The translations under genes and the position numbers were made by a program. A DNA stretch of 33,213 bases, from assembly GCA_946188395.1 (NCBI GenBank), contig CAMHUU010000027.1:1-33213 (forward strand). The letters run 5' to 3'. Each line of letters starts with the position of its first letter. Position 1 is the stretch's first letter. The notes below the pieces were generated by a model. It saw nothing but the letters and a program-made list of their open reading frames with translations. It was not told the origin of the DNA and did not search any database. The DNA is from an uncultured Prevotellaceae bacterium (GTDB lineage Bacteria; Bacteroidota; Bacteroidia; Bacteroidales; Bacteroidaceae). This document shows, piece after piece, positions 25,901 to 33,163 of this stretch.

Positions 25901-26614
25901 CGGAATAACGACAGAGGCTTCCATATCAAAGGTCTGTTCTTCGAAATCCACTTCCTGATACTGTGTGGTATCCACCAAAGCACCGATTTCACGCAGATGG
26001 GCCGTACAGGCCTGTTCCATCTCTATTTGTACTTCACGGTTGGCAGGATTCACATAGTCGAATTGTTTTTCGCCAGAGACACGGAGGTCTCGTTCTTCTT
26101 CCGTATATAAAAACTCGTTCAGATGGAACAAACGTCCTTCACGACTTAAGAAAAGCCGGAAATCATAGAAACCTGCATAGCGATAATCGGCCTCACGGTC
26201 AGTAGTAGCATACTTATGAAGCAGTGAGGTACGGATCAACAGTAACGATCCGAAATCGAAATCATCGCGCAACGAACCATATTGATAGTCTATCACAGCA
26301 TGGCGTTCCACAACACCATTTTTTATCTCATACCGATCTGCATACACCATTGCTGCCCCTGTGTCACTGGCCACAGCCATCATTCGTTCCAATGCTCCTG
26401 CGCCAAGCGTCACTGCCACGGGCTTGAGTTGCAGCAGAACATAGTCGGCTGTGGCTTTCTCGGCCACACACATGAGGAAGCGACTACTCTGCAAAGGGAT
26501 ATCTTGAATATAATAAAGGCCTCTCACTGACGTACTCTTTTCTAACTCAGCGGCCAAAGCACCGGTTATCTGCTCGTCACGACAAGCTAAAAAGCAATCT
26601 GTTTGATGTATCAT
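22994..26614 (-). CDS. Fusion of glycosyltransferase, DUF4922 (HIT-like) and SpoIID/LytB domains
   Basis: About 1,206 residues with no visible signal peptide or membrane helix. Residues 1-225 look like a degenerate GT-A-type region. A GT2 domain starts near 233 ([10 protein letters not shown]), has VVDNHSTDG and a DxD motif at Asp323-Ser-Asp-Asp. The DUF4922 region (about 530-830) resembles HIT/GalT-type nucleotidyltransferases: CFLC at 547-550, [11 protein letters not shown], and DHAHLQ with His626/His628. A SpoIID/LytB domain (about 845-1206) keeps the SEM motif (Glu919, equivalent to the lytic transglycosylase glutamate), a CADDHC pair (982/987) matching the zinc-site cysteines, and [13 protein letters not shown]. 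The ATG at 26614 follows a consensus promoter; a longer frame start upstream crosses it. The gene precedes an AmpG-like gene in the same unit. Confidence 0.85.
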   Translation of the reverse strand: MIHQTDCFLACRDEQITGALAAELEKSTSVRGLYYIQDIPLQSSRFLMCVAEKATADYVLLQLKPVAVTLGAGALERMMAVASDTGAAMVYADRYEIKNGVVERHAVIDYQYGSLRDDFDFGSLLLIRTSLLHKYATTDREADYRYAGFYDFRLFLSREGRLFHLNEFLYTEEERDLRVSGEKQFDYVNPANREVQIEMEQACTAHLREIGALVDTTQYQEVDFEEQTFDMEASVVIPVFNRVKTIKDAVESALSQKASFKYNVIVVDNHSTDGTAEILSGLLQSHSDKLHVIVPERTDLGIGGCWNEAVYSECCGRFAVQLDSDDLYSSPKTLQTIVDAFYKQKAAMVIGSYRMCDFELNTLPPGLIAHQEWTDENGPNNALRINGLGAPRAFFTPLLRSIGFPNTSYGEDYALGLQFSRHYRIGRIFTELYLCRRWGGNSDAALSIEKINANNLYKDRLRTIELAARQQLLQGRGEASPESSVFRFFHRQLQTWPDVRQRYRDLQHVETRELVTDTITLQAQWNPARIGSTGAKIDAKSIAERPCFLCAKNRPQEQMHRLIYGKYELLVNPFPILPVHFTLPTLKHQPQRILPMYGEMLKLSELNTDLTLLYNGPHCGASAPDHAHLQAVSSGCLPLQQSWQRLSRNLVEVVKDDEDNGVWLVADYPAAAFVIRSHSQSIGERLFRRLYDCLPLAEDQTEAMMNIIMWKSGDIVFSVVLPRRKHRPECYTATGDNQYIISPGAVDMGGLIITPREQDFRRVTPELILDIYRELSLTQEQVQQVVERVKNQKFKVESPKMKEQPNVAVGIVSGQKIEFSLNAPYTAKGETIEGKQMVEFSEGGILWNGNQYRELAFTPSSSDASFSLYDVTIGVNFHWERKETQTFLGTLRLVVESDQITAINELPVEKYLASVISSEMKATAGLELLKAHAVISRSWLLAQMRRREDSQEQKNGFFSFIKKDDELIRWYDREDHTIFDVCADDHCQRYQGITRQTSKNVEQALKATRGQILCYGDEICDARFSKCCGGVTEEFQYCWEDTPKPYLVSVDDPFCNTDDKEVLAQVLNDYDQETNDFYRWTVEYTTEELSKLVKEKLKDDFGQITDLIPVERGKSGRIWKLKIIGTKKSFTIGKELEIRRALSESHLYSSAFDVEKTSTGFRLHGKGWGHGVGLCQIGAAVMGQQGYTYEQILLHYYRHAEIKRIY

Positions 26615-26640
26615 TGTTATGTTTTCGTTAATTTTAGCTG

Positions 26641-26672
26641 CAAAGATAGCATTTTTCTTATGAAACGCCAAA
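26641..26672 (-). promoter_or_regulatory. Promoter of the GT2/HIT/SpoIID-ampG unit
   Basis: Minus-strand TTTG (26669-26672), 20 bp, TATCTTTG (26641-26648). It is back to back with the rlmN promoter; the two -33 boxes are separated by 4 bp of A-tract inside CCAAAAAAATTTGG (26669-26682). Confidence 0.68.
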
Positions 26673-26676
26673 AAAA

Positions 26677-26708
26677 TTTGGTATTTCTCTCGATTTGTAG
26701 TAACTTTG
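26677..26708 (+). promoter_or_regulatory. rlmN promoter
   Basis: TTTG (26677-26680), 20 bp, TAACTTTG (26701-26708). The -7 box ends only 5 bp before the rlmN ATG, so the mRNA is probably leaderless or nearly so. Confidence 0.68.
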
Positions 26709-26713
26709 CACCC

Positions 26714-27787
26714 ATGAATCCACAAAAGAAACGCCTTTTGGGATTGACTCCGATAGAGCTAACGGCTGTTGTCGGAAGTTTGGGTATGCCTGCCTTCACA
26801 GCCAGGCAGATTTCTCAGTGGCTCTATGACAAACACGTGAGAAGCATTGACGAAATGACCAATATCTCGAAACAGAACCGCGAACGACTCTGCGCAGAAT
26901 ACGAGGTAGGTGCCTTGGCACCCATCGATTGCCAACGGTCTAAGGACGGTACTATCAAATACCTCTTCCCCGTATGTTGCGATAGTATCGTAACAAACAA
27001 AACAGAGCGCTTCGTCGAAACTGTTTTCATTCCAGACCACGATCGTGCCACACTTTGTGTATCATGCCAGGTAGGCTGTAAGATGAACTGTCTGTTCTGT
27101 CAGACAGGAAAACAGGGATGGCAAGGCAATCTGACTGCGGCCGATATCTTGAACCAGATCTACGCGTTGCCCGAAGTAGACCGTCTAACCAACATCGTCT
27201 TTATGGGACAAGGCGAGCCGATGGACAATCTGGATGCAGTTCTGAGGGCTTGCGAAATCATGACCGCTGACTGGGGATGGCAATGGAGCCCCAAACGCAT
27301 TACGGTTAGTTCAGTAGGCGTAAAGAACAAGCTAAAGCGATTCCTCGACGAGAGCGAATGTCACATCGCCATATCCATGCATTCGCCCCTGCACGAACAA
27401 CGTCTGCAACTCATGCCCGCAGAGAAGGCAATGTCTCTACAAGAAACTATTGCACTGCTGAAACAATACGACTTCACTCATCAGCGCAGATGTTCTTTTG
27501 AATACATCTGCTTTGGAGGATTGAACGATTCTCCCATGTATGGCAGAGAAATCGTCAAGCTTTTGGACGGTCTGGAATGCCGTGTGAACCTCATTCGTTT
27601 CCACGAAATCCCCCATGTCGACCTGCCTGGATCTGACGAGACCCGAATGGAAGCCTTGCGCGACTATCTGAACCATCACGGCATTACCACCACCATACGT
27701 GCCAGCCGAGGGCAGGACATCTTTGCCGCTTGCGGCCTGTTGTCAACAGCTAAACAACAAAATCGAAATAACGATATAACGTTATAA
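26714..27787 (+). CDS. rlmN: Dual-specificity RNA methyltransferase RlmN
   Basis: A 357-residue radical SAM enzyme that makes 2-methyladenosine at A2503 of 23S rRNA and at A37 of some tRNAs. The iron-sulfur motif CxxxCxxC is CKMNCLFC at 122-129. GQGEPMDN, the SAM-binding GEP block, and VSSVGV follow. Cys340 in AACGLL is the expected methyl-carrying cysteine. The ATG at 26714 is chosen because upstream in-frame sequence contains the promoter and reads out of family. The last residues NRNNDITL and the stop codon are encoded by an 8-bp repeat array that extends to just before pdxA. Confidence 0.96.
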   Translation: MNPQKKRLLGLTPIELTAVVGSLGMPAFTARQISQWLYDKHVRSIDEMTNISKQNRERLCAEYEVGALAPIDCQRSKDGTIKYLFPVCCDSIVTNKTERFVETVFIPDHDRATLCVSCQVGCKMNCLFCQTGKQGWQGNLTAADILNQIYALPEVDRLTNIVFMGQGEPMDNLDAVLRACEIMTADWGWQWSPKRITVSSVGVKNKLKRFLDESECHIAISMHSPLHEQRLQLMPAEKAMSLQETIALLKQYDFTHQRRCSFEYICFGGLNDSPMYGREIVKLLDGLECRVNLIRFHEIPHVDLPGSDETRMEALRDYLNHHGITTTIRASRGQDIFAACGLLSTAKQQNRNNDITL

Positions 27788-27803
27788 CGTCATAACGAAA
27801 AGA
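27764..27803 (+). repeat. 8-bp tandem array at the rlmN-pdxA junction
   Basis: Five exact 8-bp units: CGAAATAA, CGATATAA, CGTTATAA (which supplies the rlmN stop), CGTCATAA and CGAAAAGA. It ends 8 bp before the pdxA ATG. Confidence 0.88.
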
Positions 27804-27811
27804 ACAAAAAA

Positions 27812-28972
27812 ATGGAACAAGAAAGAAAAATACGCGTAGCTATCACGCAAGGAGATACCAATGGTGTCGGTTACGAAGTGATATTCAAGGCCTTTGCAGA
27901 CCCGACTATCCTCGAACTTTGCACACCCATCATTTATGGTTCGCCCAAAATTGCCGCCTACCACCGCAAGGCTCTCAACTTCGATACCAATTTCAGCATC
28001 ATCAACAATGCTGACGAGGCTCGCGATGGACGTGTCAACTTGCTTAACTGTTTCGACGACGAGGTTAAAGTGGAATTGGGCCTGCCCTCCACAGAAGCCG
28101 GCTCTGCTGCTCTCAAGGCCCTCGACCGTGCCATGACCGACTTCCGTTCCGGACTTTATGACGTGTTGGTCACAGCACCCATCAACAAAGCCACCATTCA
28201 AAGTCCTGGATTCCACTTCCCCGGACACACGGAGTATATTGAAACCAGCGTGGGCGATGGGCAGAAAGCGCTGATGATTCTGATGAACGAGACATTACGT
28301 GTGGCACTAGTAACGACACACCTGCCTATCAAAGACGTTGCGAAAGCCATTACCAAAGAGGGAATCATCGAGAAAACCACCATATTCCACACAGCATTGA
28401 AACGCGACTTCCGCATCTCGAACCCACGCATTGCCGTGTTGGCACTTAACCCCCATGCCGGCGACGACGGATTACTCGGACAGGAAGAAAAGGAAATCAT
28501 ATCTCCCGCCATCGAGGAACTGGCAGGAAAGGGCATTCAGGCATTTGGTCCCTACCCCGCAGACGGTTTCTTCGGCTCCGGGGCTTACGACCACTTCGAC
28601 GGTGTGCTGGCTATGTATCACGATCAGGGCCTGGCCCCCTTCAAGACTATCGCTTTGGAGAGTGGCGTCAACTATACTGCCGGACTTCCTATCGTGCGTA
28701 CTTCCCCCGATCACGGAACAGCTTACGATATTGCCGGACAGGGCAAGGCCGACGAAAATTCCATGCGTCAGGCCATCTACACAGCCATTGATGTCTTCCG
28801 CAACCGCCAGAACTATGACGAACCACTGAAGAACCCTCTGCCCAAACTCTTCCACGAAAAGCGTGAAGATGGCGACAAAGCTCGCTTTGCTGTCCGTCCG
28901 AAAGACCAGTTCCGCAAGGACAAAGACGAGGAAAAAGGCGAAACGAAGGGTGAAATGGCACCAAATAGTTAA
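27812..28972 (+). CDS. pdxA: 4-hydroxythreonine-4-phosphate dehydrogenase
   Basis: A 386-residue NAD-dependent enzyme of the DXP-dependent pyridoxal phosphate pathway; it oxidises 4-phosphohydroxy-threonine before PdxJ condensation. It starts with IRVAITQGDTNGVGYEVIFK. The three metal-ligand histidines of the family are visible: His139 in PGHTEYIE, His215 in NPHAGDDG and His270 in MYHDQGL. VRTSPDHGTAYDIAG is the substrate-binding block. It is longer than E. coli PdxA (about 330) because of Bacteroidales-type insertions and a charged C-terminal tail of about 30 residues. It is probably co-transcribed with rlmN through the 8-bp repeat spacer. Confidence 0.95.
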   Translation: MEQERKIRVAITQGDTNGVGYEVIFKAFADPTILELCTPIIYGSPKIAAYHRKALNFDTNFSIINNADEARDGRVNLLNCFDDEVKVELGLPSTEAGSAALKALDRAMTDFRSGLYDVLVTAPINKATIQSPGFHFPGHTEYIETSVGDGQKALMILMNETLRVALVTTHLPIKDVAKAITKEGIIEKTTIFHTALKRDFRISNPRIAVLALNPHAGDDGLLGQEEKEIISPAIEELAGKGIQAFGPYPADGFFGSGAYDHFDGVLAMYHDQGLAPFKTIALESGVNYTAGLPIVRTSPDHGTAYDIAGQGKADENSMRQAIYTAIDVFRNRQNYDEPLKNPLPKLFHEKREDGDKARFAVRPKDQFRKDKDEEKGETKGEMAPNS

Positions 28973-29011
28973 ATTTCTGCCAAAGTGTGCCATTATGTCA
29001 GATTTTCTTTG

Positions 29012-29019
29012 TACCTTTG
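29012..29019 (+). promoter_or_regulatory. -7 box upstream of the sigma-54 activator operon
   Basis: TACCTTTG matches the -7 consensus. I see no good -33 box, only TGTG about 22 bp upstream, so the promoter may need an activator. No convincing sigma-54 site (GG-N10-GC) was found. Confidence 0.5.
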
Positions 29020-29105
29020 CGGCCAAAATGGCCGCGAGCCTGCTCACACTCGGCAAAATGAGGACACGTCCTCTTTTGCTCTCGTTTAATCGCAGCCTTG
29101 CATAA
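29019..29105 (+). promoter_or_regulatory. Structured leader with a 25-codon upstream ORF
   Basis: GCGGCCA (29019-29025) and TGGCCGC (29029-29035) form a perfect hairpin with an AAA loop. GAGGA (29060-29064) and TCCTC (29069-29073), followed by TTTT, form a second, attenuator-like one. An ORF from the ATG at 29028 to the TAA at 29103-29105 encodes MAASLLTLGKMRTRPLLLSF plus five more residues and stops 1 nt before the activator's ATG. Confidence 0.4.
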
Positions 29106-29106
29106 A

Positions 29107-30351
29107 ATGAAGACAACCGAACTTCAGAACATTAAACAGCGTTACAACATCGTAGGTAACTGCGAGGCTCTGAATAACGCATTGGACGTCGCCCTCAAGG
29201 TGTCGCCCATTGACCTTAGTGTGCTGATAATCGGTGAAAGCGGTGTGGGTAAAGACATCCTGCCACGCATCATTCACGACAACTCTCCACGCAGGCGAGA
29301 GAAATATTTCGCCATCAACTGCGGAGCCATCCCTGAAGGCACCATCGACTCTGAACTGTTCGGACACGTAAAGGGTTCATTTACAGGGGCCATCAACGAC
29401 TCACAAGGTTATTTTGGAGTCGCCAATAAGGGTACGCTCTTCCTCGACGAGGTGGGCGAATTGCCTATGGCTACACAAGCACGCTTACTGCGTGTGCTGG
29501 AAAATGGCGAATACATTCCCGTAGGCGGTACGGAAATTCGCAAGACTGACGTTCGCATCGTTGCCGCTACAAACGTCAACATACAGAAAGCCATCAGCGA
29601 GGGACGCTTCCGCGAGGACCTGTATTACCGTCTCAATCAGGTACAAATTCAGATGCCAGCCCTCCGCGACCGCGGCGAGGACATCGTACTGCTGTTCCGT
29701 CTCTTTGCCTTGCAAATGGCAGAGAAATACCGGATGGACAAAGTCGTTCTGACTGACGAGGCCAAACAGATGCTGATGCGTTACAAATGGCCGGGAAACA
29801 TCCGCCAGTTGAAAAGCATCACGGAACAGCTCTCTATCCTCAGCACGGAGCGTACCATCACACCTGCCATCCTTTCGCAGTTCATTCCGCAGGACCAGGA
29901 GACGACGCAACTCGCCACCATTCATAAAGACGGCGACCACTCCTTTGAAAACGAACGGGAAATTCTCTATAAGATTCTCTTTGAGTTGCGTTCCAATGTG
30001 AACGACATGCGACGCGAAATGACCTCGCTGAAGAAGCAGATGGAGGACGTACAGGTTGCTGCACCCGTATCAACAGCAGCCCCATTGCCTACGACCCAAC
30101 TCGCACCCACTAACCTCTCACCTCTTACCCCTCACCTCTCGCCTCTAACCTCTGCTGAGGATGCCGAGGCGGAAGAGTATGTAGAGCCGGCACCCGAACT
30201 GGAGAATCTGAATGTCAACGAGTGGAGTCGCCAAGCACTCGAGAAAGCCCTCGACCGCAATGGCGGCAATCGCAAGAAAGCGGCACAGGAGCTGGGCATT
30301 AGCGACCGGACACTTTATAGAAGACTGAAACAATATGGACTGGACAAATAA
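29107..30351 (+). CDS. Sigma-54-dependent Fis-family transcriptional activator
   Basis: A 414-residue enhancer-binding protein. It starts directly with the AAA+ domain and has no receiver or other sensor domain. Walker A is GESGVGKD (43-50). The sigma-54 contact loop reads GSFTGA (90-95), with Ser in place of the usual Ala. Walker B is TLFLDE (110-115). A low-complexity linker (about 320-365), partly made by a 7-bp DNA repeat, leads to a Fis-type helix-turn-helix at the C-terminus (NGGNRKKAAQELGISDRTLY). The ATG at 29107 is used; an in-frame TTG at 29098 overlaps the leader ORF. It is followed by LptE, TPR protein and SecG genes, a conserved Bacteroidales order. Without a sensor domain its activity must be set by abundance or partners. 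Confidence 0.93.
   Translation: MKTTELQNIKQRYNIVGNCEALNNALDVALKVSPIDLSVLIIGESGVGKDILPRIIHDNSPRRREKYFAINCGAIPEGTIDSELFGHVKGSFTGAINDSQGYFGVANKGTLFLDEVGELPMATQARLLRVLENGEYIPVGGTEIRKTDVRIVAATNVNIQKAISEGRFREDLYYRLNQVQIQMPALRDRGEDIVLLFRLFALQMAEKYRMDKVVLTDEAKQMLMRYKWPGNIRQLKSITEQLSILSTERTITPAILSQFIPQDQETTQLATIHKDGDHSFENEREILYKILFELRSNVNDMRREMTSLKKQMEDVQVAAPVSTAAPLPTTQLAPTNLSPLTPHLSPLTSAEDAEAEEYVEPAPELENLNVNEWSRQALEKALDRNGGNRKKAAQELGISDRTLYRRLKQYGLDK
30113..30154 (+). repeat. 7-bp tandem array inside a coding linker
   Basis: Six exact 7-bp units (ACCTCTC, ACCTCTT, ACCCCTC, ACCTCTC, GCCTCTA, ACCTCTG) lie in frame in the activator gene and encode NLSPLTPHLSPLTS. Similar short-period repeats are otherwise intergenic in this window. 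Confidence 0.85.
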
Positions 30352-30853
30352 TCTTCGCCTGACTCTCTGTGTGGCAGTCGTTGCTCTACTGTCTGCGTGT
30401 TCCGTAAGCTATAAGTTTAACGGAGCCAGCATCGACTACACCAAGACGAAAACCATTCAGATTGCCGAGTTCCCCATTCGTTCCAGTTATGTCTGGGGAC
30501 CTATGGGCCCTATGTTCAATAACGAGCTGAAGGACCAGTTTGCCAACCACACGCGCCTGTCGCAGGTCAAGCGTAACGGTGACTTGAAGATTGAAGGCGA
30601 GATTACCCAGTACCAACAGCGCAATAAGTCGGTAAGCTCAGAAGGCTATTCTGCCCAAACGGAACTCTCCATCACCGTCAATGTGCGCTTTACCAACAAT
30701 GTGAACCACAACGAGGATTTCGAACGGACATTTACGGCTGCACAGAGCTACGAGACCACACGCTCGCTGAATTCCGTTCAGGAAGAGCTCGTCTCCCAGA
30801 TGTGTAAGGACATCTGCGAACAGATTTTCAATGCTACTGTGGCGAATTGGTAA
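30335..30853 (+). CDS. lptE: LptE-like lipoprotein
   Basis: A 172-residue outer-membrane lipoprotein. The N-terminal hydrophobic signal ends in LLSAC with the lipidated Cys22. The mature part has the VSYKFNGASIDYTKTKTIQI opening typical of Bacteroidales LptE, the plug/partner of the LptD lipopolysaccharide translocon. A wedge of beta-strands (LKIEGEITQYQQRNKSV) and a C-terminal helix follow. It overlaps the activator gene by 17 bp, implying translational coupling, and is followed by a short AT-rich spacer. LptD is not in the window. Confidence 0.85.
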   Translation: MDWTNNLRLTLCVAVVALLSACSVSYKFNGASIDYTKTKTIQIAEFPIRSSYVWGPMGPMFNNELKDQFANHTRLSQVKRNGDLKIEGEITQYQQRNKSVSSEGYSAQTELSITVNVRFTNNVNHNEDFERTFTAAQSYETTRSLNSVQEELVSQMCKDICEQIFNATVANW

Positions 30854-30871
30854 TCATGCGGGCTAAAGCCC

Positions 30872-30903
30872 TAAATAATAAAATAATAAATAAGAAATAG
30901 AAA
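30872..30903 (+). repeat. AT-rich 8-bp-like spacer repeat
   Basis: Degenerate 8-bp units TAAATAAT, AAAATAAT, AAATAAGA and AATAGAAA fill the gap between lptE and the TPR gene, just after a small inverted repeat GGGCT/AGCCC (30860-30871). The periodicity is weaker than in the other arrays. Confidence 0.5.
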
Positions 30904-30910
30904 ATAAATA

Positions 30911-31672
30911 ATGGAAATAACGGAACTGATAGAACACCCTGAGCAGATGAATCGCGACACGCTTTACGAGTTGCGCTCCATCTTGGCGTTGCATCCGTAT
31001 TTCCAGACGGCACGTCTCCTCATGTTGCAGAACCTCTATCTGCTTCACGACTCGTCCTTCGACGAGGAACTGCGCCGAGCAGCCATCTACATCACAGACC
31101 GCAAGACGATTTTCCAGATGATTGAGGCTGCACACTACCAGTTGCGCCAGCAACTCACTGAAGATACCAGTACAACTCGTTCTACGAGTCCCTCAAGAAC
31201 CATCGACCTCATCGACAGTTTTCTCGACTCTGTTCCTCAGGAAGAGGCCGAAGAGCAGGGCCAGCGCAAGCCGACTCCAGCCGATGCATCAGTCGACTAC
31301 GTATCCTACCTCCTGGCGACTGCAGGCGAAGAGCAACCAACCACAAAGACTCCTCAAATGAAGGGAGAAGAACTCATTGACACATTCCTCGAACAAGAGC
31401 AAGGGCGCATTATGCTCAGCGAACTGCCACAAGGCCCTGAAGAGGAGCCAACAGAAACAGCTGGTGGCGAAGGGGCTGAAGAGGAAGTCGAAGAGGAATA
31501 CTTTACGGAGACACTGGCCCGCATCTACATCAAACAGGGACATTATCAAAAGGCTTTAGGCATCATCAGCCGACTCTCGGAACGCTATCCGAAGAAGAAT
31601 GCCTACTTTGCCGATCAAATGCGATTCTTAGAAAAATTAATAATAAACAGTAATAACAAAAACAAAAAGTAA
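30911..31672 (+). CDS. Conserved Bacteroidales protein with a C-terminal TPR-like segment
   Basis: A 253-residue acidic soluble protein. Residues 1-80 are helical (HPEQMNRDTLYELRSILALHPYFQTARLLMLQNLY). Residues 85-190 are a Glu-rich, probably disordered linker containing the repeated idea ID(S/T)FL at DLIDSFLDSV and ELIDTFLEQE. The C-terminus (YFTETLARIYIKQGHYQKALGIISRLSERYPKKNAYFADQ) reads as a TPR pair. It sits in the order activator-lptE-this-secG seen in Bacteroidales. The function is unknown; a role with the envelope-biogenesis neighbours is only inferred. It is separated from secG by 1 nt. Confidence 0.78.
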   Translation: MEITELIEHPEQMNRDTLYELRSILALHPYFQTARLLMLQNLYLLHDSSFDEELRRAAIYITDRKTIFQMIEAAHYQLRQQLTEDTSTTRSTSPSRTIDLIDSFLDSVPQEEAEEQGQRKPTPADASVDYVSYLLATAGEEQPTTKTPQMKGEELIDTFLEQEQGRIMLSELPQGPEEEPTETAGGEGAEEEVEEEYFTETLARIYIKQGHYQKALGIISRLSERYPKKNAYFADQMRFLEKLIINSNNKNKK

Positions 31673-31673
31673 C

Positions 31674-32042
31674 ATGTACACATTATTTGTAATTCTTATT
31701 GTGATTGCAGCCGTACTGATGATTGGTATCGTGCTGATTCAAGAGTCTAAGGGTGGTGGCTTGTCTTCAAGCTTCGCATCTTACAATCAGATTGGCGGTG
31801 TTCGTAAGACCACTGACTTCATCGAGAAGGCCACATGGAGCCTCGCCGCTGCTATGGTCGTCATCAGCGTTGTTTGCGCTTGGGTTGCCCCCACAGCTAC
31901 TGCCGACAGTTCAGTGATGGAGAACATTGAGAACCCTGTCACCAATCCTAACAATCTTCCTGGCTTTGGCGCCAGCCAGCAGAAGGATGCTGCTGCTCCT
32001 GCAGCTGCTACTCCCGCAGCTACCGATTCTACAAAGAAGTAA
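31674..32042 (+). CDS. secG: Preprotein translocase subunit SecG
   Basis: A 122-residue inner-membrane protein with two transmembrane helices (about 2-23 and 53-74). They are joined by the conserved cytosolic loop ESKGGGLSSSFASYNQIGGVRKTTDFIEKATW, containing the SecG GGGLSS pattern. It assists SecYEG-mediated export. The tail is an Ala-rich, low-complexity extension, longer than in E. coli SecG but common in Bacteroidales. It is the last gene of the operon, before a strong terminator. Confidence 0.94.
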   Translation: MYTLFVILIVIAAVLMIGIVLIQESKGGGLSSSFASYNQIGGVRKTTDFIEKATWSLAAAMVVISVVCAWVAPTATADSSVMENIENPVTNPNNLPGFGASQQKDAAAPAAATPAATDSTKK

Positions 32043-32077
32043 GATGTAACACATTCCCGTCATATTCACGACTGAAT

Positions 32078-32113
32078 ATAGGGCTTGCATTCATGGCAAG
32101 CCCTATGTTTTTT
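32078..32113 (+). terminator. Intrinsic terminator after secG
   Basis: ATAGGGCTTGC (32078-32088) pairs perfectly with GCAAGCCCTAT (32096-32106), a 7-nt loop between, followed by G and six Ts. The right arm overlaps the 3' end of the converging transporter gene. Confidence 0.92.
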
Positions 32114-32993
32114 CAGGCTTATTACTTAGGTACATGCCTGCGAGAATGAGCAGGGTACCAATGAGGAAGTAGAGAGTGATGCGCTCAGAAAGGATGAGCC
32201 ATGCAAAGAGGACGGTGGTGACGGGATTAAAATAGACATAGTTGGTAACGACTACGGCACCTAACTTCTTCATGGTCCAGTTCCACGCCAGGAAACAGAG
32301 CATGGAGGCCACACAGCCCAGAAACAGCAAATTTAGCAGGACATCAAGACGCAGGACTAGGCTGAGCGAAGGGAAATCAGACCACACCAAGAAGTAGGGA
32401 ATCATCGACAGCAGACCGTAGAAGAAGACCTTGCGCGTGATGAACAGGGTGTTGTAGCGCTGGTTGGCAGGAATCATTAACAGCGAATAGAGCGCCCAAC
32501 AGAGGCAGGCACCAAAGGCCAGCGTATCGCCCAAGGGTGACAGGTGGAGCACGAAATGACCGTTAAGCACCACGACAACGACGCCGATGGCAGCCATCAC
32601 GGTACCCACAATCTGCAAACCGTGCAGACGCTGGGAACGATAGAACAGGGCTACGAGTACGGCGGCAAACAGGGGACAGAGGCAAACAATGAGCGACGTG
32701 TTGGTCGTAGTGGTATAGATCATGGCGCTGTTCTCCGTCAGAAAATAGAGCGAACCGCCTGTCACGCCTAGCGCCACCATCAGCAGTTCGTCCTTCCACG
32801 ACGAGGCAAACAGCCTAAACGACCACCGTGTCAGAGAGTAGGCAAACAGCAGCACATAGGCCACGACGAAGCGTAACACGAAGATTTGCGCTGCCGTGAG
32901 TCCTGCTATGAGCAGCAGCTTAGTGAAGACGAAGGTGACACCCCATATAGACACCACAAGGAATGCCACCAAATGATAAACGAGTCTGTTCAT
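32103..32993 (-). CDS. EamA/DMT-family transporter
   Basis: A 296-residue inner-membrane protein with about ten hydrophobic segments in two EamA repeats. Each repeat begins with the usual pattern (WGVTFVFTKLLLIAGLTAAQIFVLRF in the first; the second starts near LGDTLAFGACLCWALYSLL). The late block VVVTNYVYFNPVTTVLFAW is characteristic of the drug/metabolite transporter superfamily. These proteins export amino acids, nucleotides or other metabolites; the substrate is not predictable. A minus-strand -7-like TACTTTTG (33003-33010) lies just upstream. Confidence 0.9.
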   Translation of the reverse strand: MNRLVYHLVAFLVVSIWGVTFVFTKLLLIAGLTAAQIFVLRFVVAYVLLFAYSLTRWSFRLFASSWKDELLMVALGVTGGSLYFLTENSAMIYTTTTNTSLIVCLCPLFAAVLVALFYRSQRLHGLQIVGTVMAAIGVVVVVLNGHFVLHLSPLGDTLAFGACLCWALYSLLMIPANQRYNTLFITRKVFFYGLLSMIPYFLVWSDFPSLSLVLRLDVLLNLLFLGCVASMLCFLAWNWTMKKLGAVVVTNYVYFNPVTTVLFAWLILSERITLYFLIGTLLILAGMYLSNKPEKT

Positions 32994-33091
32994 AATTTAC
33001 TGCAAAAGTACTAAAAAGGGAGCAGAATGACGCCATTTTGACCTTTATATTTATATCATCACATGTTTTTTTGCAAAAAACGCTCTAAATA

Positions 33092-33123
33092 TTTGGTCAA
33101 TTCAAATATTTCCCGTACCTTTG
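33092..33123 (+). promoter_or_regulatory. tRNA-His promoter
   Basis: TTTG (33092-33095), 20 bp, TACCTTTG (33116-33123), about 40 bp before the tRNA. The 14 bp from 33091 match the efflux-cluster promoter at 13318 exactly. Confidence 0.72.
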
Positions 33124-33163
33124 CACCCGCAAAAAGGGAAATCCCGGAGCGATCCTTTACATG

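Noticed and set aside
28930..29011. Sigma-54 promoter before the activator operon
   Set aside because: TGGCAC occurs near 28954 but the matching GC at the right spacing is missing.
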